A stretch of 64,000 bases of DNA from Karalla daura (lineage: Eukaryota; Chordata; Actinopteri; Chaetodontiformes; Leiognathidae). The notes beneath the pieces were generated by a model, which ran no database searches, was not told where the DNA came from, and worked only from the letters and a program-made list of their open reading frames with translations. The translations under genes were made by a program, and so were the position numbers. Positions within the stretch are counted from its first letter, which is position 1; the number at the start of each line of letters is the position of its first letter. The stretch spans positions 13,049,089 to 13,113,088 of the forward strand of contig CM055199.1 in the NCBI GenBank assembly GCA_029224185.1, in the 5' to 3' direction. Positions 49,287 to 63,769 of the stretch are shown in pieces.

Positions 49287-52200
49287 TTGACTACTATATG
49301 TATTGAATACAATACAAATACAAATTATATGGTATGAGACCAATAAAACAGGGAGTAACAGTTTGCCCTACATGATAATACAGGCCACAAAAAGTGTCAA
49401 AAAAAGGCACCAATCATAATGTTTTTATGAGGGAGAAACTGGTGGGCAACTTGTAGTTTTTGACAGGACAGTTGTTTAAGCCACTATAAAGTGACAGAAA
49501 TGGCTCTGGCTCAGATCCTGTCACAGTGGCAGTTTCCAAATGTGGCCTAGCTGACAGTCCAATCATAGTGCATTAATGCATTGCGTGCAATGCATTTGCT
49601 TTCTTTATTCAGACTGAATAGCCTGGTACAGATTGAACTTTAAATGCAGACATGTGTTAGACAGTATATTTAAAGTAATCATGCCCTCGAAATGCCTTTA
49701 AAATCAACAACCTCAAGATGTTTACCAGTCCTCTAAAGGTCTTCCAGAGTCTATGCTGTTACAAAACAGGGTAGCTCTGTCGATTGCTTATTATATCTGG
49801 CAAAACTGTTCATGGTGGAGTCATGACACACATGTCCCGGCGTTCACTAAGATAAATAATATGCAATTTGAGTTTTTTTTTTCCCTTTCCTGTGCTCTGT
49901 TGACTGTCAATGACATCATTCATTAGTTGCTGTCTGTCTTATCTGGCTTCATGCTGCAGATCTCGCATGTTTAAAAAAAAAAAAAGCTCCATTGAAGAAT
50001 CGAGTGACTCAGTCTTGGCTGGCAATTGCTGCGACTCAAATATCTGTTAACAGACTGCTTCCTGGCAGAGTTACATCAGCCCTGGCACCAGCCAGGCACA
50101 GAGAGAGAGACATTAGTCAGCACTATTCTCTCTCCAGCTACTGCTGTGCATCCGGCACTGGGGTTCACAGATCAGCTGATAACTCATAGCTGCCGTCATT
50201 TATCGTAATCTGGGTCAATTACGGAATCATATTCGAGGCTAAAGCGTCTATGTTATACATTGCAAACTCCGGATATAAAACCCATGCTCGTCTGTCTCTT
50301 ATTGTACTAGGAGGCTAGAACAACAGCGCATTTACACACAGCGTGGCATGCTTCGTTTTATCAGATTCATTGCATGCACGTGTCGTGTGTGCTTTTGTAT
50401 GTTCATGTTTACAAACCTTACGCGTGCAAACCACACTGAATGTCATTCCTGTAACGTGACGGCTGCACAAACAGGCAGTCTTTTCTGCAGGCACGGCCTC
50501 TTCCTTCATAGAGCCCATTATTCTATGGCAAATTACTTAATGCCGGTATTGAAGGCGAGGTGACAAGGAGAATGCAAGGAATGAATCCTCTGCTTGTAAT
50601 CTGAGGCGGGATGTGTCACGCTCGGGAGTGTTATCACCGACACAGCATGGGATGAATTCCGCCATTTTCTCTCCACAGGGCCATGACAGAGCTCTCCTTT
50701 CTAGCAGGCCCCGAGGGGGAGGAAGAAGGAAAAGGACCCCGGAGAAGAGAGCACAAAGAAGGAGGAACGGATTGACTAGGAGCTGTTGATAAACTTTCAG
50801 AATAGTTCTCTGTTGGAAACGGTTCAGCGGCCCCATCGTGAAAGAGAGAAGAGGAAAAAGTAAGAAGGGGGAAAAAAAAGAGCAGACTGAGAGAGAGGGA
50901 TTGAAGGGTTTCCTTTGCTTAATCAGAAGCAGCTGAGTGAAGGGCGACAGTTTGGGAACAAGTGCTGTTTCACTCTTTGGGCTGTGTTTCAAATTACTTT
51001 CAAAATCCATACAAACCCATGGAAAAGCCTGTGCAGAGCGACAGGGCTCGATACTGTTTGCCGGCATAAACGCAAAGCCTGTGCATTCTTGCATGCAGCA
51101 GCAGTTTGTAGTTTGCCCGCAGTAACACGGGCAATCATTTTCACAAGGTTCAGTCGAACGCTCGGGAACCTGTCAGGTCTGACTTTCCTAAAATGAGTCA
51201 TCAGAAATGTTGCTGTCAATCAGGCTGAGTTTGGAGTTCTGAGCCCTGAGAAGAACCGGACAGGCCCTAATAACTCAACTTCACAAAGTAATGCTTAAAT
51301 AATTACTTCTCCTAATTATGATGGCTGAGGAGTGTTATGCATTCTTTCTCGATAGCAATTCTCTAATTAGCATATTTTCATTATCTTGGCAAATTAATAA
51401 TTTAAAGGGTCTGTAATAGACATGAATTATTAGACTATGGTACAATGATGGATTTAAAGGGGCACTACACTCAATTTGTGTCTCAATCCCTCCCAGGGTG
51501 ACATGAATAATTAGCATAAAAGTGTCCCTCCTGTGAGTCTTCCTGAGTGTATGGATGTTAATATACTGCACTGAATGCCTATTCACATTATACATTATTT
51601 ATATTCTTTGCACCTGTCATACAAAGTGAGATATAAAGTAAGACACCAAAGAATCCTGAGGGTTGCATTCAGAACTCAACAAGGACACATTGAAATCTAT
51701 ACCACTCACATTCAATACTATAATACTACCTCAATAGACACATCGAATGGGCCCTTGTTTCCTTACATTCATTTAAGTGACAAATCACACTTTTTAGAAA
51801 TGAAAAAGGGAAAAAAAAAGAATTGTTGTGACCACCCTCTCCTACTTGTCTGTCGCTCATCTAAAGTGTCACTTTAGATCTCTTGGGTCGCTCTTTTCCT
51901 GATTGTCACTTTCACTCTCCGGCTGCCACTTTCTGAGCCATTTCTCTCTGGTCCGGTTCTAAACAGACTCTGTCAGTGCAAGATGAAAATAAAATGATTT
52001 ATGTTGTCCCCCTCCCCACTTGTTCAAAGTAATGAGATTCCATATTTCAACTGGCTTGACAGATGGATTGGAAATTAAAAGCCTTAGATAAGTAATGCCT
52101 TTTTGATGTTGGACTGTGAATAACTCACATGTGCTGATTGATTTCAAAACTCTTGTGACAAAGTGCACATGCTGTACAGGGGACAACATGCCCATACCGC

Positions 52201-54514
52201 TATGTGTCACACATTAGTTACTGCGAATGAGAAGGCACTCCCGAGAAAGCCTGATTCTCATTCATTGTGGTACATTAGTATAGTGCAGGGTCGATACTTA
52301 TAGGACCGATTGTAACCAAACCAAGGGGCGAGACGATGTATAATGTAAGAGTGGGCGTTCCAACGTTGAAAATAACGGTAGCGCCATGTGTTTCAATGCC
52401 TGTGTAGGTGCTTTATTTCTCTTTGTTAAAGTGCAGCACACAGTTGAGTTCCTGAGCTTTCCCCGCAGCTTGACAGCTTCAGAAATGAAGTGCAAAACAT
52501 CAGCAACATCTTTCTCTGTTCAACGATTCAATTTCCCCCCAAAACATGAACATTCGTCTGCGCCTGCCTCTCTTTACACCTCCTCTTCTGTGAGTGGTAA
52601 AGGTTCAATGAGGGAAATCAATAGCGAATAAGAGCTTAAGATCACTTACTCTATATTTACCTCAATGGCATTCTTCATGAAAGGAGTAAGAGCCACTATC
52701 ACTTTATGCATTTAATATGCAGCATTCATCCGAGCTATGCACATTATATCATTTCTGTGTATGACCTTTTACTTGGGCGTAATTCTGCTCCTGTTCTGCA
52801 CAGAAGCCAGCGCTGCCACACTTTCATCACATCAGCACCTGCAGTCAATTTGTGAGAACAGACAGCTGTCTATTCCCCTGGAGGAGACAGAGTGAGAATA
52901 TCGAACCGGCTCATTCCACCAAGAGACAACACCACCGACATAACAGTGATTCATCAAAAAAAGTGCTTGACGAGCAGAGTCCTCACTCCACTTTCTATTT
53001 TTCATCAAACATTTGAGCCGCAAAAATAATGCCCCATACGAGGCCGGGGTGTGCAGGTATCTGAATGAATGGTATTAATGGTAATCCATGCTGTCACCTG
53101 CTGCTGAAAGACAGAATTTTAAAACACGTGAGCGAGTGATTGATTATGCCAATGTGTTTTCTAGAGGTCATATTGATTGGGGTTGCGAGAGGTAAACTCA
53201 CATTTTTACTATCTGACGAAACTGACGCCTGACTGACGGCACCCCACACATGAACTGATTTAGATTAAACTTTAGACCAAGACAGATATTCTAGCTTTGG
53301 CTCAGAATTCGATAACAGGTATGAGGATCCCCACACAGTTGAAAATGATGATTATTTTTCTCCTTTCTCGGCTTAATTTTCCCTATCTAAAAGAAATGCC
53401 AAGCCTGTAAACCCAGTTAGTGGATATGAGTGATGTCGGAGCAGCCAGCCTCATTAGGACCACAGGTGCGTAATGCCATCACCCTCCCCTGATGTTCCCC
53501 CCCGATGTTCACTGGCTTATTTTCTGTTGTGAGAGAACCATATTGACTTTAACAGAGACCGGAGCACCATTCGTTATCCCTTGGAAAAAAAAAAGAAAGA
53601 AAGAAGGCACACAAAAAAAGGATTTACGGAGTCAACAAGACTGAATAAGTTCTGTGGGTGTTTCCACCCAAAATGAGACAGTTGCACAAATAATCCATCA
53701 CGCAAACAAATATGTACAAATGAATAAATAAAGACGGATTCCGGGAGCTGCCTGCCATGCTCGTCTCCTGCTCTGCGTCTCTGAGAAACAGTGGGCACTC
53801 TCATTAGGCGCAAGGACGACGTCTACTTATTCATTACCCGCTCCGTGCAAAACCCTGCTATTAAAACTCTAAAAGCCATTAGAGAAATCCATAATGAACC
53901 CCACCAGCAGCAGGTGCACATGGGGGGCAGCCTCTCGGAGATGACACAAACAACACTGCTACATGACAGTTTGGGACTCTGTTGCCCATTAGCGTCGCAG
54001 CCGCCTCTGCGGCCGCCGCCTCTGCTACCGGGTGGTTTTAAGTAGCTGTTTGCTGGTTTTTCTATCCGAGCCCCGTGTCGACTCGCTTCATTTGACATGC
54101 GGCGCAAGTCAGCGTGGCGCTGGTCGGCGGCTTGGCATGGAGGTGCTAGTCAAACATGGTGTGACAGTATTGACTGTGGCCTGTTTACTGAAAGGAGTTC
54201 AGAACAGGATCAGCTAAACATACATTATGGTAGATCGATACTGGCTGAAGAACTGAGCAATGAGCTTGATATTAGTCTGGCTTCACTACCAGCCGGCTCT
54301 CGGCCACTTAAGGCTTCCCTTGCTACAGCTTTTTCCCATCTCTGCACGGACCAATAACTGCTAGAGGGGAGTTATTTTTCTGCGGTACCTCGGATTGATC
54401 TGGTGTGAATCTGGTCTGAGGCTAAATAAGCAAACATCGAGACCAGCCAGTTAGAAAGAGGAAAAAAAAGAAATCAGCAAATGCAAAACAGAGAGCAGGA
54501 GGAGGGAGAGGCAG

Positions 54515-54518
<4 letters not shown>
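49287..54518. other. Non-coding DNA, no gene recognised
   Basis: AT-rich unique sequence. About 53985-54140 is CpG-rich (CGTCGCAG, GCGGCCGCCGCC, TGTCGACTCG), unlike its surroundings. Nothing coding was supported. Confidence 0.4.

Positions 54519-54579
<61 letters not shown>
54519..54579. repeat. (GA)n microsatellite
   Basis: About 60 bp of perfect GA repeats. Confidence 0.97.
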
Positions 54580-54584
<5 letters not shown>

Positions 54585-57500
54585 AATGTGTATTTGGTCT
54601 CCTGGGTCCTGGCTCCCCATCATTATAACCTTAGTCATACTTCATACTTCCTTCCCTTTTATCTTTGACACACTCCATCTGTTTCTCATCATGTGAAACC
54701 CCAATATAAATACAGTACCAGGCCTGTGCAGTGTGCAGGCCACTTCGTGTTTAAGATTCAGCCCTGCTGCATGTTTTTTCTTAAGTGTACCTCTAATAGT
54801 ATATTATTTTAGAAGGTTTAAAGACTAAAATGCATTTTAAAGCAAGTAATCCCGAAAGATTACAGTACAAATCAAGAAAAATGAGAAAGCCAGCAGTGTG
54901 CTGGGATCACAGCAGAGGTGCATTTAGTTCACACAATCTGTGCTTCCCTTAAATCCACATACAAACTGAGTGACAGACAGACACTACAGGTAACTCCCCA
55001 GCCTGTAACCCTTCCATGTCAGAACACAATGGTCATACTGACCTCCAGGGAGAGCGCGGTTCAAGACCAAGTGACCCCTAAATTCCCCATCAAACACAAA
55101 AGCAAAACAAGTGCATTCACGCAGGGGTCACAGTTTACGTCGAGAGCCGCCCTGCCTTTAGCCCGCTCAACCTGCGAGGTGCGTGGGTGGATGGAGGACC
55201 GCTCCATGGGGAGAGAGGGTCTAGCAATGAAGTATGTCCTGGGTGGCTGTGATTGCCCCACCACGGTGAACCTCATCTGTACCTCATCCCTTCTTCCAGG
55301 GTATGCAACCATGAAGTCAATCAGAACGACACCAGGGCATCAATCACTCAAGCTCCCTTTGGGGTGACCTGCTTCCTCCTGGGAAGAATACAGATATAAA
55401 AAAAAAAAAACAGCAGCACATATTGCACAAAAGGCAGTGGGTTAGTTTGTCCAAACCGATTTCTGCCGTGTTACACTTATCACTTTAGCATACTTTTTTT
55501 AATTTCTCAGCTTTTCGTATTGCACTCTATTCTTTGATTCAATGATAACAACGCATTCTGTCCGCATCCTTGTATATTCCATTTTCACGTTGTACTAAAG
55601 GAGAGAAAATCAGTTTTTCCTGACTCGATTATGTCGCCTGCAGTTTTGCATCCTCCTCCAAACAAATCTCCCGCTCCAAAGGGCCCTGGCCCCATTAATA
55701 ATTCCCTCTCTAATCTTCCCTCTCCATCTGATCAGGTCTTTTCTTCACAGCCCCTCTCCATTTCTCACCTGCCCAGAAACTCCATCAACACCTCCTCCTC
55801 TCCCTCTGTGCAGGGTTCACCGCTTTTGATGTCCCGTTGTTAGCTTAAAATGAGCTTTAACAACTGTATAATCTGAAATAACATTGCCTTAGCCAATTCC
55901 TGCAAGGAGAGGGAGAGAAGAGGAGAAGACAGGGGGAGAAGAAAGAACATGTTCCGAGCTAATGGATGTTCCCTGGATGTGTAATGTAATAATTTTGGGT
56001 GAAAAGGAGCAGGAGAGCATAGGAGGAAGAGAGAAAGATGAAATGGATGGATGAGTAGGGGAATAGATGAATAGAGGTCAGGGTGAGAGGTGGCAAGTGA
56101 AAGAGTGAGAAAGGAAAGGGTGGGAAGCAGATGGAGCCAGAAAGAGGTTGGGCTGATTTAATCTATTCGCAGGGCCTGCGGTTGCTCCTCTCAGACCACT
56201 CTGACAGGCAGAGGGGATTTGGCAGGCTGATCAAAATTATAATCTCATACCCTTCTCACATCACATCGGCAGATGGCATGCATGTGGTCGCTCTCCTGAG
56301 TTCCTCCTGCCAATGATGCCACTGAATATGCGATAATAGTTGATGATCTCTTGAAGGAAAGCCTGACTTTGAGGCAGTGGCACAACTAAATTCCCTTTCT
56401 TTCCGCCCCGAATGTATCACTGGCGCAGTCACACGTATGAAAGGGCCAACTTTAAAATATTCTACATATGAATTGTTGATGTGCCCAGAGTTTAACTGTA
56501 TCTCTGTGAGCCTGCATGCTTGGCTGGAAGTTCCTCTGATGTTTAATTCATAATCATTATGCAACTCAGCGCTGGACTAGCCTTTGCTCGACCTCGGTAA
56601 TCTTTGAGGATTTCATTATTAGAGTTAGCAATCTCCGATACTGCAGAGGAAAAAGGAGCAGACTCTAATTCACTCTACCATGACTCATCATTACACTCTT
56701 GAGCCTCAGCAAGTAGCTGCAGCAGCTCCTCTCTGTCCTCATCAGGACTAATTCCCATTTCCTTCTTCCCTTTACCTAGCATTAAGTAGCCTGCCCTCCT
56801 CCCTCTCCCCATTCAAACCTCTGGTGTTGGATGTCACTAACAGCACTTACTGGTCCTGCAATACAGCAAAGAAGCCTGCAGCTGCCTGGCCGCCAGTCCC
56901 TGGTGTGGTCAGAGTAGGAGGCCTATTGTGGCCAAGCCATTGATCGAGAGGAGTAATGGATCTGGCTTAGGCTGATAATGCATGATGTAATTGTCAGAGG
57001 AGTTTAATTATATGCTTATTACATGAGGCACTGAGTATTCACGCTCCCACCCCATTTACAGCACACTCTCCGTGAAGGCCATATGGAAAAAGAGGAGGGA
57101 AAAAAAAATCACGTGTGTCATTTAAGAGGAAGATTTAAGGTCTTACGCGCTGCACAATTCCACTGGAGCCATCTTACAAAGATTGCATTGTTAACCTTTA
57201 ATAATAAAAATAGTAATAAAAAGCACAGCTTTACGGCTATTATAACCTGGTATACAGTATTTGTGGTTTTGCGAGTCCTGACGCCATATACACAGGTATT
57301 TCCAGTTTAACCATTGACATTGAGAGGAGTGTGAGGGTCCCAGTTAATCTAAAATTTCTATCATGGCACGCAGACCTTCCATCCCTCCATCCCCTCATCC
57401 CTCCAGGCCATGCTGAACCGTAATGGTGGCCTCATCGCATGTCTGAGTGCATACGCTACACTGAGCAATGCTTTTCAATTACCTGCGCTGGAGCCCTAGA

Positions 57501-58583
57501 TGAAAATACATAGCACATATTTCTGAGGCAAAATGCTTAGGTCAGACGCACTGAGAAATAAAATATACCTTATGTCATTTAATTTGACAGTTGTCCTTTC
57601 CCAGCTATTGAATAGAGGTCGTCACATGTGCAGCTTGTGGGTGCGCGGCTGTTGTGCACACGGCACAACACATTTGCGGATCGAGCTTTTCATGCTGAGA
57701 TTTAGCTCTGCAAAACAACAACAGTTTGAATCCATATGCAACATCCCCCTGTGGCTACATTATTCACCTCACTGAGGGGGAAAAAAAACAAACACAAAAA
57801 AAAAACAGCCCTTATCACCTCATCATCACCTGTGTGGGGAAACCACAGGGTTCAGGTTTCCTCATCGTCCATGAGGAACCAATAGAGGTTGTAACCTGAT
57901 CGCTAACAGCAAGAACCCCAATGTTCACAGCTTCCCAACACTATCAAAGGTGGGTGCCACTGAATTGATGTGCTTAGTAACAGGTGACATGACTGTTGAG
58001 AGCTGCTGAGCATGTAGGAAATCACCTCAAGACTGTAAACAAGAAACTTTATTTCTTGTTTAATTCTAGTGAGATGAATTACCGGGCTAGTGCAGATTAC
58101 TGGAAATATTTTTCTGTGATCTACTTTCTGCATTGTCTTGTGTAATAAAAATCAGTTCCAAGTGTGAGGCTGGCACGTGTGGAGCACCTCGATAGCAGAC
58201 GCCATGTTGCCAGCTGCGTGGAAGAAAGCGAAACAGCTCCTGTCTGTAGAGCGTGATGTGATGACAGCAGAAGAAAACCCAGAACAAGTGGCAGCCATCA
58301 ACAGGGAGCCAGGGCCACATCTGGACACTTTTTTTGGATACAAAAAAAAGACGACAGTTACATGATGACATGCTGTTAACATCGACAAGCACATTGTAGA
58401 AAATTGGGCAAATAAAAAATCCAACACCCACTCATGCCAACTTTTCACAAAACTTTAATGGAATTGATTTTATAACAACTGTATTATCTTTTAACTGAAC
58501 ATTTGGCTTTGGTTCACACTTCTTTAAATAACCAAAATGGATCCAAAAAACATTCATGGTTATATCAGAAAGAGACTTTAAAT
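54580..58583. other. Non-coding DNA, no gene recognised
   Basis: Purine-rich stretch at 55900-56120, with decayed GGAT units near 56040-56070. A palindrome GAACATGTTC, matching a p53 half-site, lies at 55945-55954. The 149-codon frame at 54918-55367 shows no domain. Confidence 0.45.
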
Positions 58584-58629
58584 TGCCCTGTGATGTGCTG
58601 GTGACTTGCCCGGGATATATTTCCAGCTT
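58584..58629 (+). repeat. SINE-like fragment, weak
   Basis: CCCTGTGATGTGCTGGTGAC followed by TTGCCCGGGATATATTTCC matches the family segment CCCTG(C)GATGGACTGG(T)GACCTGTCCAGGGTGTATTCC. Short and diverged. Confidence 0.45.
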
Positions 58630-61504
58630 TTGACCTATGTACATCACCAATGTGCTGCAATATCTTCCAGCAGATCTCTAAAACTGTTTCATGGTATAAA
58701 TGATACTTTTCACCTTACTCATTGTATTTTGCGAGAGTTAACCATTCACAGAAGATGCAGAGAAAAGTCAAAACAATCAAACATTACTCATCAAACACCT
58801 AACTACACTGTTGCTTGTCCACATAGCCTTTGAGTAATTGTGCAACATGCAAAATAAACAACAAATTCTCACAGGCTATATTAAATAAATATATATATCC
58901 CATTGGAGGAAAGCTAACTCCACTATGCCCATTGATTCACTCACTGATGATGTGTGAGATAGAAAAGTGTCAGCACAAGTTGTGGCCACCAAGCATCAAC
59001 AGGCCAGTTTTACAAATGTGTTTTTTTTTTCTTATTGGAGGGAAATAGAGGAGGAGGGAGGGAGAAAGAGGAGAGGGTGGAACTCTCCTGGTGTCCGCTC
59101 ACTTCGGCGGCTGCATTAATGAGCTTCAAGTAGGGAACAGAGGCTGAGGCCGGTGCTGTAATGGTGTCCGCCTGGAATAGACAGGGTTGTGTTTGTGTAT
59201 ATGTGTGTTAGTAAGAGTGAGTGGTCGTGTGTGCGTGTGTGTGTGTGGGGAGGAGGGGGGGTTCAGAGAGTTAGAATACATGGGGTTGTTTGTTAGGGGT
59301 GAAAAAGGACACCTCTGATCTCTCACACACCAATCATAGAGAGGATCACTGGCTCTGACTGCTGCCGCCCGCTCTATGCGAGCGCGTGCCTCGCTACACA
59401 AACTCCAGCTGGGCTGGCATTGCTGTTTATGAAGCTGGCGGGTACCCAGCCATGCAGCTATGCATGTGTATGTGTGTTCCTGATATGGAATCATTGCCCG
59501 CACCGGCGAAAATACACAGTCGCCTGATTGCGCATACAAACTTTGGAAAACACAGATAGAAAACACAGTGAGGCATCTGAACCGAAACATAACATCCGCT
59601 CGAGTTGTGAACACTAGTTTGGAGGTTACACTCCAGCCCTATTTGCAGCATTTAGCAATTAGGTAGAAATGCTCAGATCAAATATGGAACAACAAACACT
59701 AGCAGTTATCTTTTTATAATCTCATGTATGGAAATGAGTGTTTGATTTTCTCCTCATGCAAATGAGATTTTCAATTAACTAAAAAAAAAATCTAGGGCTT
59801 GGCAGAGCGTTGCAGGCTTGTCTATTGTGTCCTCCCCACACAGAAATAAATTATGAATACCTAAATAGCATTTCGCATTTGAGATAATTATGGTGCCGGG
59901 AAAGAGAGGGAGAGAGAGAGGGAGAGAAAGAGAGCATCTTTTAACATGCAAATAAAATACATCACTTTGTTTTCTCTTGCAAAGATCAATCATAATTGGG
60001 CAGGTACACACAATCACAGGGGTAATTTGATGACCCATTTCGTTTTTGGATCACGCACCTCAAATCTCTCCGCTCCTCACATGTGTGCTGCACTGTGTGT
60101 GCTCTGCATTCGCTGATTTCAGTCGGAGAATAAAAAGTCTGATTATCAAAGGCCCTCCATGCTGACGGCACAGCGCACAGCCGCGTTTCATTTTATTTTC
60201 CCATTCGCTACTTCAATAAGATATCCCAACTTTCTTTCTTGCCTCTCCTGTTGAAAACAATGGCACGCCGATTCACATTTCAGGCTCTCTGGCTCCGTTT
60301 GGAAGCCTGTCTCCTTTTCAAATGGCACAGAAGTAATTGAATGGAGTTGCACTCTGATCTCTAATCTTTCTGAAATCCTTATCACAGTGTCTGAGTTCAA
60401 AAGATAAGGGGGTTGCGCTGCAGAGCGGCTCCTTATGCACCGCTAATGAATGTTCCGACAGCGAATTGTTGAATGAGGCACCAGACAAGTCATTAAGAAT
60501 GAATAGGGTACACATACAGAGAACAAATGTACAGTGCGTTACATAAATACATAAAGAATCCTATCACACATATACACACACACACACACCAACACAAAGA
60601 GCCACCCACCATCTTCTGACACACAAACAGTTCATATTCCATGATTGCCAAGCCAATTAGGCTGCACAAGGGTTGACATAAACATTACAGAGATCTGTCT
60701 TTGTCCTCCCCTAGGGCCACTGTGCTGTGAATTTGGGCTTATGTAAGTTGCCTCCCTTGCCTTCTTCACACTCCCCGTGGGCTTTATGAACAGCACAGAG
60801 TCACTGTCTCTAATGTAATCTTGTAGACTCTGGGGGAAAAAGGCCAAAGCTCTTTGAGAGGACAAGGCAGAGGAGACAAGAGGAGGTCATTCAAAGTCAT
60901 TTCTGGAGCAGGATTTGAGGGACTAATACGACCAAAAGCTCACAAAGAGGTGAACGGCTGAAACATGCGGTACGTCACCATACAGAAGAGTGCATATCTG
61001 TCAACCTGTGTTTGCACATGCTCTGTGCACATCTTGTATATGGTGAAGAAATGTGACGGGTGGGAGTGTTGCCGCCGTTTTAAAAGTGCTAAGAGCAAAA
61101 CTGCCAGGTGAAGGGACGAACACAGGGATGTTTGTTTTTAACCGTACAAGAAGGTTCAGCCGTCAACCACTTCAACACTTAGAGACACGAATGTTTGTGT
61201 GGATGCAGCACCGAGAGCGCTGAGATTGATGCGAGCACCTTTGAGGGCTGCTGGGTGTGTTTACCAGTGGATTTCGACTGTAGCTTGGGCTAATTCAGCA
61301 GGCATCCACTCACTCACAGGTATCAATCTTCTGTGACTTGGCCTGGAGCCGCATCCTCCCTGAGGAAGTAGCTCTCTCCTCCTTCCTCCCTCTCTTCTCC
61401 ATCTCACTCGCCCCACACCCCCTCCCGCCCTCGCCTCTTCCTCTCCTGCTTGCCTCCATCCCTCCTCTTCCTCTTCTATCTGACCTCATCCCTCCACTAA
61501 ATCT
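58630..61504. other. Non-coding DNA, no gene recognised
   Basis: Short GT and CA tracts lie near 59232-59248 and 60570-60588, and a GA-rich tract at about 59903-59935. No gene recognised. Confidence 0.45.
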
Positions 61505-61770
61505 CCCTCCTGTCAGGCGATGCACCAGGAACGCGGAAGTTGCGAACTCGATCAATAAAGCAAGGACAGGCCGAACGATCGCCCTGGAGACGGCGTGTTT
61601 TTTCGCGGGCAGGATGGGCACCGCCAGGGCCATAAATCCTGCCATCCACGCCGTCTGCTGGGCAAAGAGCATCGGCCGTCATCATCATCGCCCTCGCTGC
61701 ACGGAGGGAGCCGAGGAGCCACTGTAAACAGTTACGTCAGCCGTCCCATCACCGCCGCCGGAGCAGATAA
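61505..61770. promoter_or_regulatory. CpG-dense block with FOX and CRE motifs
   Basis: CpG dinucleotides are frequent here (CGATGC, AACGCGG, CGAACGATCGCC, TTTCGCGGGC, CGCCGCCGG) but scarce in the adjoining kilobases. A FOX motif TGTAAACA at 61723-61730 is followed by a CRE TTACGTCA at 61732-61739. It could be an unmethylated regulatory island. Open frames cross it on both strands, the minus one starting ATGCTCTTT at 61672, but no gene was recognised. Confidence 0.35.
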
Positions 61771-63467
61771 ATCCATATTAGCAGGAGTGATGAAAGGGAC
61801 TCTGATGCATGTTCATAATGGAGTCACATGGGTGAAATATGAAGGTGCTGCGTCGTATATGTCATGACAACATACTGTGGATGGGTTTCCGTAGCGGCTG
61901 GGATGAGCTTAGCATAAGCTGTTGGTGATGAGCGTGATTGGCGACTGAGCCGAAGAATAATCTGCAACCTCTGAGAACTTGAATGCCTCTTTGACCTTTT
62001 ATATGAGTCTCTGTAATGATCCATGTTATTGTGGATGCATTCTGATCTAGCGATGGATGACAGATACGTAAATCAAAGATCGCAATACACCGAAAAACAC
62101 ACGCATAAAAAAAACACACACACTGCCTTAAGTGGAATTTCAATGACAATAACTTTTTTTTTGGTGGTGGTGGGGTGTGCGTGTGTGGTTGAGGAGAACC
62201 CTCACAAAATATTTTATTTATATTCCATACATAAATAGCAGGCTGTTTGGTCCCATCCCAGCAGTCTTCATATTTCCTGGTGACATTATCAGCTGTCTCC
62301 ATCGTGTGCGGAGCGGGAAATAAATTGCATTTTTGCCGTTGGTTCTGTGGCTGCAGACGGCAGGAGGAGCATTATAATATAAAACATGAATAAACAAAAT
62401 CACTCATGAGCAAATGTGCAGGAGCATGGGGAGGTAATCTCCTTTAGGCATGGTCCTTGAAATTAACTCAAAGAATCTGCACATGAAACGTGTTAAGAAG
62501 ATTAATCAAATATTTCTCCTCCCCTCCACCCCCCCCCCAAACTCCTGCTTCCATTCAAAGTTTTTTTCTCCTTTATTTTTTATTTTTTTAATTCAAACAT
62601 TATGGTAATTACTTGTTATTGTGCTTACTTGAGGAAGATTGCTTGGCCACAGGTGAATTGGAGTGAGGCAAAGGATAACGCTATATGTGTGAAATTGTCA
62701 TATCATCTCTTTTCTAACGTGGCTTAGGCTCGGCATGAGTGTGCCAAATGTGAGAGATGTGCACCGAGGCAGTGGGCTTGAATAAGCCAGAGAGAGTGAA
62801 CCAACCAGATAATACTTTTAAAGTGTTTTGAATCACAAAATAGTTTTCTCGTGTCAAGCGCCGGATCAACCTCATCGCATATCCCATAATGCATCTGTGT
62901 CCCAGTGGTGAAATTTGCTAGATAAACATCCTTCCCCGTATCTTGCTCCTCCCGACGGTCATACATCAATTACATGATATGATGTGAGCTTCGTTCAGCT
63001 GCTACAGTTAAAGAATACGGGACTGGATGCCACTCATACGTCCTTCGTCTAAAATGGCTGTCAGACATGAGCACAGGTAAATCACTCATCTGTCCATGTA
63101 ATCATGCAAATTCGCATTATCCCTCATGTCCTGCGCAGCTCTTGTCACTCATTTATGCATGTTTCCTTCGTACCTCATCGCCCACATCATGTTGGACTGT
63201 TTAAAGCAGACGACGTGTGTGCTTTTTGTGAGGGGGGATATTGCACCTAGACAAAAGGAGGCATCTCCAAGAAAGTTGGTGCAGACGTTCACGATCCCCA
63301 GAGGATGAATCACAACAGCATCATCTATTGCCGCTCATTGCATATAAAGCACCACATCAGTTAATGACAAAATCTCAGCCACTCCTCGCAGCGCTGTCAG
63401 ATTAATGGTGCTGCACACATTTTTCCTCCATCTGGTGACTATTGGAATTTCTCGTATCTCCACAACC
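61771..63467. other. Non-coding DNA, no gene recognised
   Basis: AT-rich with a T run (62154-62161), a C run (62530-62539) and poly-T stretches at 62560-62590. No gene recognised. Confidence 0.45.
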
Positions 63468-63769
63468 TATCCATCCATCCATCCATTATTTCACCTGTTT
63501 TGTATCTTATTGGTGTCACAAGGGTCAGCGCACATAGGGTGAAGGCAGGGAATACACCCTGGACAGGTCACTAGTCCATCACAGACCACATTCACACCGA
63601 TGTGCAATGATGTCTCCAATCGACTTAAACATGCATGTGGGAAGACCCAGAGCGTCTGGAGAAAACCCACCTACATTGGAAAACATGCAAACTCCACACA
63701 CAGAGATTCCAAATCAAGGTCAAACCCGGGGCCTTTGATATTGTGAGGCTAACCACTGACCCACCCACA
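63468..63769 (-). repeat. SINE-like repeat, nearly complete
   Basis: On the minus strand it starts with a tRNA-like head: TGGGTCAGTGG resembles the RNA polymerase III A box and GGGTTTGACC resembles the B box. The body follows (TGGAGTTTGCATGTTTTCC, GATGGACTAGTGACCTGTCC, AGGGTGTATTCCCTGCC) and the end is (ATGG)4. This fits a tRNA-derived SINE dispersed through fish genomes. The family name is not known to me. Confidence 0.82.

Noticed and set aside
58177..58365. 62-codon + strand frame considered as a transposon fragment
   Set aside because: Composition is somewhat coding-like, but no transposase motif or terminal repeat was found.
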